A stretch of DNA of 64,000 nucleotides, taken from positions 1-64,000 of the forward strand of contig NW_027420641.1 in the NCBI RefSeq assembly GCF_009905375.1, given 5' to 3'. The translations under genes and the position numbers were made by a program. The notes below the pieces were generated by a model that saw nothing but the letters and a program-made list of their open reading frames with translations, did no database searches and was not told where the DNA came from. Source of the stretch: Apium graveolens. Its lineage: Eukaryota > Streptophyta > Magnoliopsida > Apiales > Apiaceae. Shown in pieces: positions 24,833-34,622 of the stretch (position 1 is the first letter of the stretch; each line of letters starts with the position of its first letter).

Positions 24833-26029
24833 ATGACAAGTCAAAGATCCACAAACTCAGGGGGAGTTTCTTCTAATCAAAATTCTATCACACATCAAGA
24901 CAACAATGAGGCCTCTTTATCTAGAGCTAATCTACCTCAACAAAGAAAGTTGACTAGAGATCATCCATTTGAACTGATCATTAGTGATGCATCTTCAAGA
25001 GTGCAAACAAAGAAAGAAACTCAAGAAGAATGTCTATATAGCAGCTTTCTATCTCAAGAAGAGCCTAAAAAGGTAGAAGAAGATCTGTTGGATTCTGATT
25101 GGTTTTTAGTTATGCAGGAGGAGCTAAACCAATTTGAAAGGAATAAGGTATGGAAGTTGGTACCCAAACTTAAAGGAAAGAATCCTACAGATACAAAGTG
25201 GGTATTCAGAAACAAGATGGATGAAAATGGCATAATTGTCAGGAACAAAGCTAGATTGGTTGCTAAGGGCTATTGTCAATAAGAAGGAATTAATTTTGAT
25301 GAAACCTTTGCTCCTGTTGCAAGACTTGAAGCCATCAGAATTTTCTTAGCCTATGCAGCTCATGCCAATTTCAAAGTCTATCAAATGGATGTTAAAAGTG
25401 CCTTTCTAAATGGAGATTTGGAGGAGGAAGTCTATGTCAATCAGCCTCCTGGTTTTGAAGATCCAAATTTACTATAATATGTCTACTATCTTTTGAAAGC
25501 ACATTATGGACTTAAGCAAGCACCTAGAGCCTGGTACGATACATTGTCAAAGTTTTTCTTAGAAAATCACTTCACTAGAGGTACTGTTGACAAAACCTTA
25601 TTCTTTAGGAATGTTAATGGCTCTAGTATACTTGTTCAAATTTATGTAGATATTATATTTGGCTCTACATAAGAAAAACTTTACAAAAAGTTTTCCAAAT
25701 TGATGTAAAATTAAATATGAAATGAGCATGATGGGAGAACTAACTTACTTTCTTGGTTTACAAGTTAAGCAAGTTAGTGATGGAATATTCATTAGTCAAA
25801 CCAAATATATTTTTGATCTTTTGAAGAAGTTTGATCTAATGGATTGCACATCTGCAAAAACTCCCATGGCCACTACAACTAAACTTGAATTAAACACTAC
25901 TGAAAAGTTTGTGTACATTTTAAGCTATAGGGGCATGATAGGCTCACTTTTATATTTAACAGCTAGTAGGCCAGATATAATATTTTCTACTTGTCCTTGT
26001 GCTAGATTTCAGGCTGATCCTAGAGAATC
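24833..26029 (+). pseudogene. Copia D reverse transcriptase / RNase H (broken)
   Basis: RT is recognisable from WKLVPKLKGKNPTDTKWVF through [43 protein letters not shown] and YGLKQAPRAWY. A TAA at 25280-25282 stands where Gln is common. The catalytic motif at 25643-25651 reads YVD followed by IIFG, so one Asp codon of YVDD is missing. A frameshift lies near 25700. The connection domain (TYFLGLQVKQVSDGIFISQ) continues to SRPDIIF, and the frame is cut at 26030 by the LTR of C. Confidence 0.85.
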
Positions 26030-26764
26030 TGTTACGACCGGCATTTTGTGTACTATTATTTGTGAACTCTGTATAATATTAGAGTCGTATATAAAAATAT
26101 TTATTGATTTTGCATTTGTGTGAATAGAATTTGCTGCATTATAAATTACTTTATTGAAAATAAGAATTTTTCAAAGCGAGAGTTTTATTAATTGCTCTTA
26201 TTCTTGATTTATAGAAAATATTCTTTACTATGGGAAAATTATCTTTTAAAATTATTTTATTCACAAATCACAAAAATGATCTCATAAAATTTCTAAAAAT
26301 CCAAGCTATTTTATGGTACATCTTTAATAATTTTTGAAATTTTATTTTATAAAAGTAAATCTTTGAAAATAGTTGTTTAGTAATTAGCAATTTACATGAA
26401 TACCCTTGCATGCAAATACCCACCAATTCAACTTGAAGGGCTAAAAAGACAATTCATACCCCCATTAACTCTCTTTTATCCACCAAAAGACCAAACTAAC
26501 CTTGAATGCAATTTTGCTTAGCTTTGGGAGAAGGGCACTCTTCTAAATTCTAAACTCCACTCATTACTTCATGCATGATGATAAAAAGAGGAGAGTTAAT
26601 CTAAAACTACACTCCACTCAACCTCACCATTTGCACTCTCAAAATTTTCTCTCCTTTCCCCCCCCCCTCTTCTTCTCCATTTGACCGAAGCCTCCTTCCC
26701 CCATCCCCTTCAATTTTTCTTCAACAAATCCTTGCCATTCTGGTGTAATTTCACTACCCATTAA

Positions 26765-26773
26765 TATATAATA
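26765..26773 (+). promoter_or_regulatory. TATA-like element in LTR C
   Basis: TATATAATA lies 735 bp into the LTR, just after a pyrimidine-rich tract. The 3' LTR has it at 59394-59402 (offset 747) and LTR G has TATATA at 62231-62236 (offset 743). The conserved offset in diverged LTRs supports a Pol II promoter. There is no direct evidence for a start site. Confidence 0.5.
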
Positions 26774-28502
26774 CACTTTCCAAGAAGTTCCATGCTTAGG
26801 AGATAAAGTTTAATGCTTGCATGTCTTGTTTTATGTGATCTCCAAGGAGAAACTCTTAATTCATGTGGATTAAAGGGTTTTCCATGAGATATAATTTTTA
26901 TGTGCATAAACTAAGTGTTTTCTTGATTAAAACTCCTTCAAAACACTTGCATGCTACTGATCTCTAGTTGTAATGCTATGTTTTACTTTGCATGTTCGAG
27001 ATAGGGCATTATTTTCAAGAATGATCAAGCTATATATGCTCTCTTTTTCGAAAATATACATGCATGTTTGGTTTGTGATTAAATTCGACCTATATGGGCT
27101 AAAAACGAATTGTTTCCTTGATATCATGCTTGATCTTAGTTGTTAAAAGATAGTGTGCATGATCCCTTGAAATAATTTAGTATTTTAAGTCGGATTTATG
27201 AGCTAATAATCCCATTGTTTAGTCGAACTTGTTTTTGTGATCATTGTGAGTTGCATGTTAATTTTTAATTTGCATGTTGGTGTTATAGGGCCTGAATGAT
27301 CTCCATTCTTGGTTGAGGCCTTATTTTAGAGTCTTATAGAAGTAAATTTGCCTTGGTTGAGATTTAATTCGTGGTTTTGAAGTGGGAGTTGAGGTGGAAA
27401 GGCTAGGATAGAACCCTGAAATTTTTCTAGATTTGCATGTGAGTTGTGTGTTGATTTTGAATGGGTATTTCTTAGGCATTGTTAGGCCCAAGCCACGGGG
27501 AGTTATTACTTGGGTTTTAGTTAAGTCCAGAAGCCATAACTTAGAGAAACCCAACCATTTAGTGAGGTGCACACACCAAAACTTAGATTCTGCCAGAACA
27601 GGGGATAGTTTAAGTTTAGTACCTTTTGGAGGTCAAAAAGTTCGATTAAGAGTAAGAACTCATTAGTCCTTGATTAGTATTGATACTAGGGAGTTTAAGA
27701 AAGAGTTTCAAGTCGAACCATGGAGGTTTAAAGTTAGAACCAATGAGTTTAAGTTAGTCCAAAACTGGGCAATTTTCAGGACACCCATTTAGAGTTGTGT
27801 CAACTTTGAGGTTAGGCCCAAGAAAATCTAGGAAGGCCCTTAGTGTCATTTCAAGTGTACAAGTTAGCTTATAGACTTAATAATCCATTAGGTCAGTTTT
27901 GGTTAGGAATATTCAAGCTTTAGTGGTGTCAAAAACCGAGAGTCGCCTAAGGTGTCGCCATAAGTGTGCAAGTGAGAATGCTTTCTTTTAGCATTTAGTT
28001 TTGTGGACCCTATGAGTGAGGCATGAGTAAGCCCTAGTGTTTGAATTTAGATATAGGTCAGTAGAGTGTTAGGCCAAGGTTTTGGCTAAGAGAATTGGAA
28101 CCACCAAGTGTAGGCCCTTCAAGAGTCGAGACTAGTTTAGTAGTATGTCGCAAGTGGAATTGTGGAGATTTGAGAGTGAGATCATTCAAGTCTCGAATAA
28201 AGCACCAAGTCTAAATAATAGTATGAGTATATCTATCTGTGTTATGTGCTCCAAGGTGCTACTATATGTATATGTGCATGGTATTGTGTGTTAACTTAGT
28301 GTCTTACGTAATACAAGACACTAAGAGTTACTTGGAGTCAATTTGTGCATTTAGTGTTAGGGTTGTTTGGTGTCATAAGAGTCCGTAGTAATGAGGGATT
28401 CTTATTGTTTGGTGTCAAGGTCGAGTAGTGCTCCCGTCGCTCTCAAGACAAGTCGTGTGTAGTCAAGCCTTCTCAAGGCAAGTGTCATTCCCTTGTAAAC
28501 TT

Positions 28503-28745
28503 ATATTGTGCAAGTATATTCCTCTTGTTAATATTTTGTGATGCAAGTGACCCTCTTTCAAACTTATATTTATACAAGTGTATCCCTCTCTCATATTTTT
28601 ACAATGCAAGTGTTACACCCTTTCTAAACTTATATTATGCAAGTGTATTTTTCCTTCGTAATGATATTATGCAAGTGTTTTCCCCTTGTCAAATTGATAT
28701 TATGCAAGTATATTCCTGTTGTTAATCATATGTTATGCAAGTACC
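28503..28745 (+). repeat. 32-33-bp tandem repeat in LTR C, about 8 copies
   Basis: The core TTATGCAAGTGTATT recurs, with gcaag (once acaag) at 28510, 28543, 28574, 28606, 28639, 28671, 28704 and 28737, which gives spacings of 31-33 bp. The units are imperfect and separated by pyrimidine-rich stretches. The same array is in the 3' LTR at about 61148-61390. Confidence 0.8.
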
Positions 28746-30242
28746 CTGAGATACTTATTGGAACCATGATAGCTTGCTTGTTAAAAGAATTTGATATTGC
28801 CCATTATCGTAAGTACCCGAACTTAATTTGAGTTAGTATAATTGCTATACCTTGATCACCCCAAACTCATTCAGAAGCGTTTCGTACCTTTAATAATCAT
28901 TCATATACCTTTGTTGTATTCCCCTTGACTTAGTGTTTAAATATCCTTATTCATTATACATTATCAAATTTCCTTGCGAACTTGAGAGAGTTAATCCCTT
29001 CGAATCATATTACCATTTTCGATTGTTTATCATTTTCTTTCATTAAACCCTGAGATAATGATTCATTTGTACACTTTCTTATTACCCCTTACTATGATAC
29101 TCGAACATTGAAATTTCTTTGATACCCTATGTTTGTAACCCTAGTTGAGATTCCTACATTTGTGGTTTATTGATTAGAACTCTTTTTCAAAACTTTCTTC
29201 CTTGATTGTTAAACTATTGATATTCATCTTTGACAACCTCTAGTAAGAAGATTGTTCTTTTGTCGATAAGATTCTTGTAATCTTAATCCTTTGATTATTG
29301 ATCATAACCCTATTATTTGAAATCCTTCGGAATTGGAATGATTGATACCCTTACTTATAATCATTAGAATTTCCCTATGTTGAACTATCGTTACTCAACC
29401 CTGATTATTCCTTTAAATCAGTGAATTTTTCCTTTGTATTGAACCATGAATTGATTTCCTCACCCTGATAGTTCAATTCATCTGGCAATAAACCTTAACT
29501 TAGTATAACTGTTGTTGAGTTTGGCCTAGAATTCCTTAAAGAAGTACATGACCCTTTCATTCCTAAAGAGCTTTTGAAATGTTATTATTTCTGGCATCAA
29601 ATTTTATAAAAATGCAAAATTTTTAAAAGTCAAATTGTCAAAGGGACAAAAAAAATGTTTTCTTGAGAATAGTGGATCTGGACTAAGACGCAGGTCCTTT
29701 CCACACTTATTTGAGGCTTAAAAGCTTCATCGGGATCTCATTAAATTTGTTAGAACCCACCGAGGTTCGGGATTACTTCGCGGCTGATCACTAGCTGTAA
29801 TCTGTAGCGTCATAAAATGATTTTTAAGTTAAGAGTTGATTCAAAAAGATTTTGATCTGATTATAGATGCCATTTCCCAATTGTTTAACTTATGAATTTG
29901 AACTGTTGTTAATATTCCAATTGTTGATTATATACCTTGCTGAGCGTTTGGCTCACCTCTTGCTATTATTTATGTATTTCAGCTAGCAAGTATGGTTAGT
30001 TCAAGCAGACCGCTCGTAAGTCCACTGGAGATGCTGAGGCTTATTTGAGAGCTCAGGTAGATAGCTGAATGTCTATTGTGAGGATCGGTATTTATGAAGT
30101 TGTATTAGTTTATAGTGTTGGACTGTTCTTCAAACACTAAACCTAGCGATCTTGGATATTGTCTGTAAATAGCCTTTTGTAATATTATTTCATTATTAAG
30201 TCATTTATATTGTTAAGTGTAATTTGGGGCTGAGACAGGTTT

Positions 30243-30254
30243 TGGTATCAGAGC
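30243..30254 (+). other. Primer binding site of element C
   Basis: TGGTATCAGAGC lies 5 bp after the inferred LTR end, matching tRNA-Met. Confidence 0.88.
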
Positions 30255-30328
30255 TATGATTTAGAGTCCCTGAAAACAGTCCAAATAGGTTATAAGATGT
30301 AAAATATAAGTATAGGAACTACGAGAGA

Positions 30329-31104
30329 GTAAGTAGATATTATTCGGGTAAATAGCTAATATTTCCCTTCGTTATATCTTAGCAAAGGATGCATTCGACT
30401 TCATCTTCAGTGTCATCCGACACTATCTCTTTCTCTTTGTACACTGATTTGAAGCTTCAGTTCAATAGGCTTCAGGGGAAGCATGATCGATTGTTGGAGC
30501 GACTCGATGTAGCTTTTGAGGATGATACTCGACTTAAGAATGAACCTAGGGCGCAGTTGATCGTGAGACTTGAGTCCTTGTTGCAGCTCATCAACAATAA
30601 GCTCAATGAGATGCTAGCACACCGCGATCGCAGCAGCCAGCATACCATCCAGCTAGTGGCAGATGAGCTTCAGGGCATAGTGAAGGTGCTTCAGAAGCAG
30701 GAGTGGATTGAGATTCCGAAGGCTCATGACGATAGCGAGGAGACTCAGGAAGCAGAAGATTAGATCGATTAGGAGCTAGATTTCCTAATTTCCTTTCTAG
30801 TTGGCTATCATTCTAGTTGTTGAACTCTTGAACTATGTCGTTTCCCTATTTCATTGTTGAACTTTGATATCGTTGTATTTCATTCGAACCTTAATTATTG
30901 TGTTGTAAGCCGACTTTGCTTTGATGATTAATTCCTTGCTATTTCGTTTCAATTTTGCTTTCGTTTCCATATCTAGAATTGTCTATGACCTTTATTGCTA
31001 ATAACCAAAAATTTGAATTGCATGTGATAACCTTAACTTGTAAAACCCCTTAACTTGAAATAATTGTTATATTTACAACTGTTTTTTTAAACTTTTTATT
31101 TCAG
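30329..31104 (+). promoter_or_regulatory. Candidate intron around the leader ORF of C
   Basis: A strong-looking donor, gagaGTAAGTag, is at 30329, and an acceptor with a T-rich run (tttttttaaactttttatttcAG) ends at 31104, just 4 bp before the gag ATG at 31109. Removal would delete the leader ORF and bring gag close to the 5' end. The stretch 30764-31108 otherwise holds no gene. This is inferred from consensus sequences only. Confidence 0.35.
30389..30763 (+). CDS. Leader ORF upstream of gag in element C (unknown function)
   Basis: This is an intact 124-codon frame with start context aaaggATGc, ending in TAG. It lies between the primer site and the gag start at 31109. After a Ser/Thr-rich N-terminus (residues 1-20) the protein is a hydrophilic, Leu-rich helix (about 22-105, for example LKLQFNRLQGKHDRLLERL and LIVRLESLLQLINNKLNEML) with heptad-like Leu spacing suggesting a coiled coil. 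It ends in an acidic tail (SEETQEAED). I see no membrane segment, signal peptide, zinc motif or catalytic motif. The adjoining gag carries nonsense codons while this frame has none. I do not recognise the family. It could be an accessory protein or chance, and at this length with such composition I favour a real element ORF. Confidence 0.6.
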   Translation: MHSTSSSVSSDTISFSLYTDLKLQFNRLQGKHDRLLERLDVAFEDDTRLKNEPRAQLIVRLESLLQLINNKLNEMLAHRDRSSQHTIQLVADELQGIVKVLQKQEWIEIPKAHDDSEETQEAED

Positions 31105-31108
31105 AATC

Positions 31109-31262
31109 ATGCCACCCAAAAAGATCAGGCAAACTAGTACCTCTACCAACCCTGATATCCTTCGAATATTGGAAACTTTACAACAGCAAACCCATACACT
31201 TGCTCAACAACGACAAACTACTTAACAACAATTCCAACAACAATAATTTTGAAACCTAGAGA
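31109..31262 (+). pseudogene. gag of element C, N-terminal part (split by Copia E)
   Basis: The frame starts MPPKKIRQTSTSTNPDILR and runs into a Gln-rich stretch (LQQQTHTLAQQRQTT). It then has TAA, TAA and TGA codons where CAA, CAA and CGA would fit the Gln-rich context. It is interrupted at 31263 by the 5' LTR of Copia E. Removing E and one agaga copy continues the same frame into 54935 onward. Confidence 0.75.
31258..31262 (+). repeat. Target-site duplication of Copia E, left copy
   Basis: agaga lies directly before the 5' LTR of E, and the second copy is at 54930-54934. This proves insertion of E into C. Confidence 0.92.
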
Positions 31263-32137
31263 TGTTAGTGTATACTGAAAATATTTATTTGAAGTATATA
31301 CATTTATTTCTGGCCAGTTTAATTGAGAATCATTTGAATTTTTACATGTTGTCTAATATTATATATTGTGAACAATCTAGTATCAAATGGGATACAGAAT
31401 ATTAGATTGTTAAATACGGTTATATAATATAATAAGGTTCACATCACAGGTGGTGTTGGACAATCCACTGGTATGGCTGTAGTATTATTTAGATTAGTTT
31501 ATATTGACTAATAAATAATACTAGTATACTTTGTGTATATTGAACATGATCAAATTTAGAATTGTTCCCTTAATACTGATTAAGAAGGAGAACTAAGATT
31601 CTATGTTATTATTAACGCTTAGGTTCTTAATCCGGAAATAGTAATTGACACGTGTATATTATTTACATGCTTTGATTTATATATGAAGTAATTCTTTTGA
31701 ATTATATCATTATATTTTGGGTGATGGAATTATATACATGGTGGATATTATTTATTGAAGGAATCCATGTCCTGATAATATTCGGGTTAATGATGTCCCC
31801 TTGAAAGCTCAAAAAGATTTAATTATGTGAAACCCTGCAGGTGGAATTTATTCTGGCATAATTAAATAAAGGTTGAGTGGATGATCAAGGATAAAAGATA
31901 TTAATTAAATAAATTATCAGTAATTTATTTAATTAATAGACATGCGATATTTTAAACATGGGGAATTTAATAAGCAAATAATATTGGAACCAAATTAATT
32001 ATTTAAATTGTGGTATTAGGAAAGGTAGTGCAAATATTAATTCTTTAGTGGATTGAATTAATATTTAATTACATTGGGCTAGGCTCAAGATGTAATTATA
32101 AGGCCCAACCTAATTATCCATGGTCCCTATTGTAGCC

Positions 32138-32146
32138 TATATATAT
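32138..32146 (+). promoter_or_regulatory. TATA box of Copia E 5' LTR
   Basis: tatatatat lies in the U3-like part and is preserved in the 3' LTR at 54706-54714. A long inverted repeat begins 7 bp downstream, which would put the hairpin at or near the RNA 5' end. Confidence 0.65.
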
Positions 32147-32152
32147 TCTTAT

Positions 32153-32211
32153 TCTCTTCTTGCTTTGTGGGAGTGAAAAACATATTGTAGCCACCAAGAA
32201 GCAAGAAGAGA
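32153..32211 (+). other. Inverted repeat (RNA hairpin) in Copia E 5' LTR
   Basis: The left arm TCTCTTCTTGCTT (from 32153) pairs with AAGCAAGAAGAGA at the end of the right arm (to 32211). A further GTGG/CCAC extension is separated by a small bulge. The loop is about 20 nt. The 3' LTR keeps both arms at 54721-54739 and 54759-54779, with an even better GGTGG/CCACC extension. Confidence 0.7.
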
Positions 32212-32363
32212 GGATAACTTGAGAAGACGGAGGCCACACTTCGCTCAAGGGAATTTGAGAATACAATAGAAGAGCGTCGAATCAATCGTTAACAAGGTGA
32301 TTTTCTTTTCGTAATCTTTATCGTAAAACGTAGTAGCACCCCAAGTTCGTGGTTCCCAATAAT

Positions 32364-32376
32364 TGGTATCAAGAGC
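32364..32376 (+). other. Primer binding site of Copia E
   Basis: TGGTATCAAGAGC begins 2 bp after the 5' LTR end. This is the usual plant Copia initiator-tRNA-Met complement. Confidence 0.9.
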
Positions 32377-32831
32377 CTGGTAATGGGTTCTACGTTTTTT
32401 GTTATAATGTCCATGTCGTAATTATATATGCGTGTATATAGTGTTTTGCTTGTATTGGTTTTGATGCAGGTTGTTAATCTACTATTATGGCCATGTATAT
32501 TTTAATTATGTGTTTGGATCCCGCGTGGTTTAATCGTGGTTAATTTTTGTTTTGATTTCCACGTGGTTTAATCATGGTTTTAATTTACACGAGGGTTTAT
32601 CGTGTTAGAATAGATTTTACAAAATTAGTTTTGTATTAGATCTATTTTTTTGTAATTGTTCCGGGTATTTTGTAATAATTATGTGCGATCGGAAATCAAT
32701 TCCGGTGTTTTTTTGTTCCGCTGTGCAATATAAGGGGCTGCTGTTGGTGTTTGGTTCGAACAAAAACCAAAACAAAACTCAACAGACAAGGTACTGGCGG
32801 CTGGCGCGTGAAAATTCAGCAGAAACAGGGG

Positions 32832-32980
32832 GTAACGCAGGCCGAACGTGCGCAACATGCCGAGTTATGGCGGTAACGCAGGCCGAACCTGCGCAACATA
32901 CCTAGTTTGGCTGTAACGCAGGCCGGACCTGCGCAACACACCCAGATTGGCTGTAACGCAGGTCTGGCATGCGCAACAAG
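32832..32980 (+). repeat. 40-bp GC-rich tandem repeat in Copia E leader, 4 copies
   Basis: Units starting gtaacgcaggc lie at 32832, 32873, 32913 and 32953. Each contains GCAGG(C)...CCTGC(GC), an inverted repeat able to form a short hairpin. The fourth unit is diverged. The block stands out as GC-rich in an AT-rich leader. It overlaps a 74-codon frame (32681-32905) that I do not regard as a gene. Confidence 0.85.
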
Positions 32981-33402
32981 TGCTAGCGGCAGAAATTTTT
33001 TTCTCAAGAGCTGGAATTTTTTTCAAAGGGCTATAATAGTGTAAAATTTATTTTAATTTTTTCCATTAATTTTTTAATTATTGCTTTAATTAATTGATTA
33101 TGTGTGTTGTTAATTATGTGTATAATTCCTTTAAAATTGCATGTTTAACATAATTAGGACGACATGGGCATAAATTTAATTTATTGCTTTAATTAAATGT
33201 TATATGTTGCTAAAATTATGTGTGTATTTTGTATGCATGATTAGACATAATTATAACGACATAGGGCCCCATTTAATTTTAAAATTTCTCGATTTTAATA
33301 AAAATTCTAAGTGGGAGAGGGAATTAATATGAAATTAAATCCCATGGTCTCCATTATTGTTTGTATGTAATTTAACATAAAGACGAATATAAATTATATA
33401 TA

Positions 33403-33862
33403 CGTCACCCATCGTGGCATGTAATTTATGGTGTCTGGAATGTTATAGAAATTACTAGAATAAACTTCTTAAATTAATAAATTTTTAAAAGGAATAAATA
33501 CGAATTTTCTTTATTTCTGATATGGGGCAATTTTTTCAAAAACGGGTTCATCGAACTTGTAAGGCTGTAGGTATTAAGTGAGACCGATGTGACTCCTCCA
33601 CTACCTGGAAATCGAACCATTGATGAATGTTGAATTGAAGTATTCTATTCAAGGCAAAATTACGAATATTGGAAGGTATACACGCCACCCATCATGGCGT
33701 ACCAAGTTTCATAGATTTCGAATAATTTAAGATTTGATGATGGTATACACTTAGCTATAAAAAATAATATAGTCCACCCCAACGTGGCATATTATTTAGT
33801 AATAGGACCAAAGTAACATTTAAACAAAATTAGGTGGTATACATGTCACACATCGTGGCGTA
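33403..33862 (+). repeat. Dispersed stem-loop motif in Copia E leader, 4 copies
   Basis: Variants of CGCCACCCATCGTGGCG occur at 33403-33422, 33682-33702, 33771-33790 and 33841-33862. Each keeps complementary arms (for example gccac/gtggc) around a short loop. Two are flanked by ggtatac...gtacc, which lengthens the stem. The rest of the leader 32377-33954 is AT-rich and shows no gene. Confidence 0.65.
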
Positions 33863-33954
33863 CCAGAAACTTATGGTGTTTAGATGTTAGTGCATTTAAT
33901 TTTAATAATTGTTAGAGGAATCAATAGCTCTTAATAATTAATGCACCCTTATTT

Positions 33955-34622
33955 ATGTGTAATGTGATGTTTTTTATGCATGATTCTCAGGATAAAATGG
34001 GCTTTAATCCACTATTCACCATACTTAAGGATAACAAACTTACCGGACCTAACTATATTGAATGGAAACGAAATTTGGACATTGTGTTGACTGCTGAGGA
34101 GTACAAGTTTTGCACTTACGAACCCAAGCCTGATCAGCCTGCTGCTGATGCTCCTGAAGATGAGAAAGAGTATTATAAGCGGTGGATTAAGGCTGATGAG
34201 ATATCGCGATGTTACATTCTGGCAGCAATGTCGGGTGTTTTGCAGCATTAGCATCAGTCTATGGCCACTGCTTCGGATATGCTCTTTAATCTCAAGGAAC
34301 TTTTTGGAGATCAGAATAGGGCTGCTAGGCAAGTAGCCATGAAGGCTTTAATGAACACTCATATGGCTGAAGGAACACCTGTAAGGGATCATGTTCTCAA
34401 GATGATGTCACATCTGAATGAGATAAACATTATCCTTATGAGGTTGTGCAACAGTTTTGAGGAGTTCCGCTTAAATTACAACATGAACAAAAGGCAGTAT
34501 AGTCTCGCGGAACTGCTGACAGAACTTCAGGCAGCTGAAGGATTATTTCGGCAGCGTGTTCAAGTGAATATGGCTGAGAAAGGTTCTTCCTCTAAGCCGA
34601 AAGGTATTAAGAAGAAGAAAAA
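33955..34622 (+). pseudogene. gag: Copia E gag, N-terminal part (one stop, then split)
   Basis: The frame opens at 33955, or at the better candidate ATG 33997 (MGFNPLFTILKDNKLTGPNY). It carries the Copia capsid features, including YIEWKRNLDIVLTAEEYKF, WIKADEISRCYILAAMS and the later FEEFRLNYNMNKRQYSLAELLTELQAAE. One TAG at 34249-34251 falls within LQH.HQSM, where CAG would fit. The frame continues unchanged to the Lys-rich stretch at 34622 and is cut there by minus-strand LTR F. It resumes in frame at 50484 after one aaaaa copy. It forms the capsid of virus-like particles in functional relatives. Confidence 0.88.
34618..34622 (+). repeat. Target-site duplication of LTR F, left copy
   Basis: aaaaa lies directly before tgtaacaccccc. 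The right copy is 50479-50483. Because the site is a Lys-codon A-run, a chance match is easier than for mixed sequence, but the Copia frame is exactly restored when F and B are removed with one copy. Confidence 0.75.

Larger units (their letters stand above)
23361..26029 (+). mobile_element. Copia element D fragment (SIRE-like), truncated both sides
   Basis: This is a Ty1/Copia body without LTRs in the window. It starts after the protease active site (AGPSITFGDDNKGYI) and ends in the RT/RNase H connection at the codons for ADPRES. Array A lies immediately left and the LTR of element C immediately right, so D is the older sequence into which both inserted. The SIRE-like assignment rests on remembered motif resemblance (HMDLF.PVN.LSISNKRY and YGLKQAPRAWY) and should be confirmed by phylogeny. 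Confidence 0.85.
26030..30237 (+). repeat. 5' LTR of element C (about 4.2 kb)
   Basis: It starts tgttacgaccggc within the RNase H/RT frame of Copia D and matches the sequence from 58647 onward. The end at gctgagaca is inferred from the primer site 5 bp downstream, because the matching 3' LTR is cut before that point. It contains a pyrimidine-rich block near 26640-26690, a TATA-like site at 26765-26773 and eight 32-33-bp repeats near 28503-28745. It lacks about 37 bp present in the 3' LTR near 61020-61065. Confidence 0.88.
31263..32361 (+). repeat. 5' LTR of Copia E (1099 bp)
   Basis: It begins tgttagtgtatac. It ends cccaata, where the 3' copy has cccaaca, so the terminal CA has mutated to TA. 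It carries a TATA box and a long inverted repeat near its 3' end. By eye I count about 23 differences from the 3' LTR. Confidence 0.95.

Noticed and set aside
27433..27666. 77-codon ORF in 5' LTR of C, with a counterpart at 60051-60284
   Set aside because: Both are in LTR sequence, an antisense frame of similar length is open, and the two copies differ without any visible protein-level constraint.
32681..32905. 74-codon ORF in Copia E leader
   Set aside because: It runs across the GC-rich tandem repeat, has no conserved motif and its C-terminus merely translates repeat units. The repeat is the better description.
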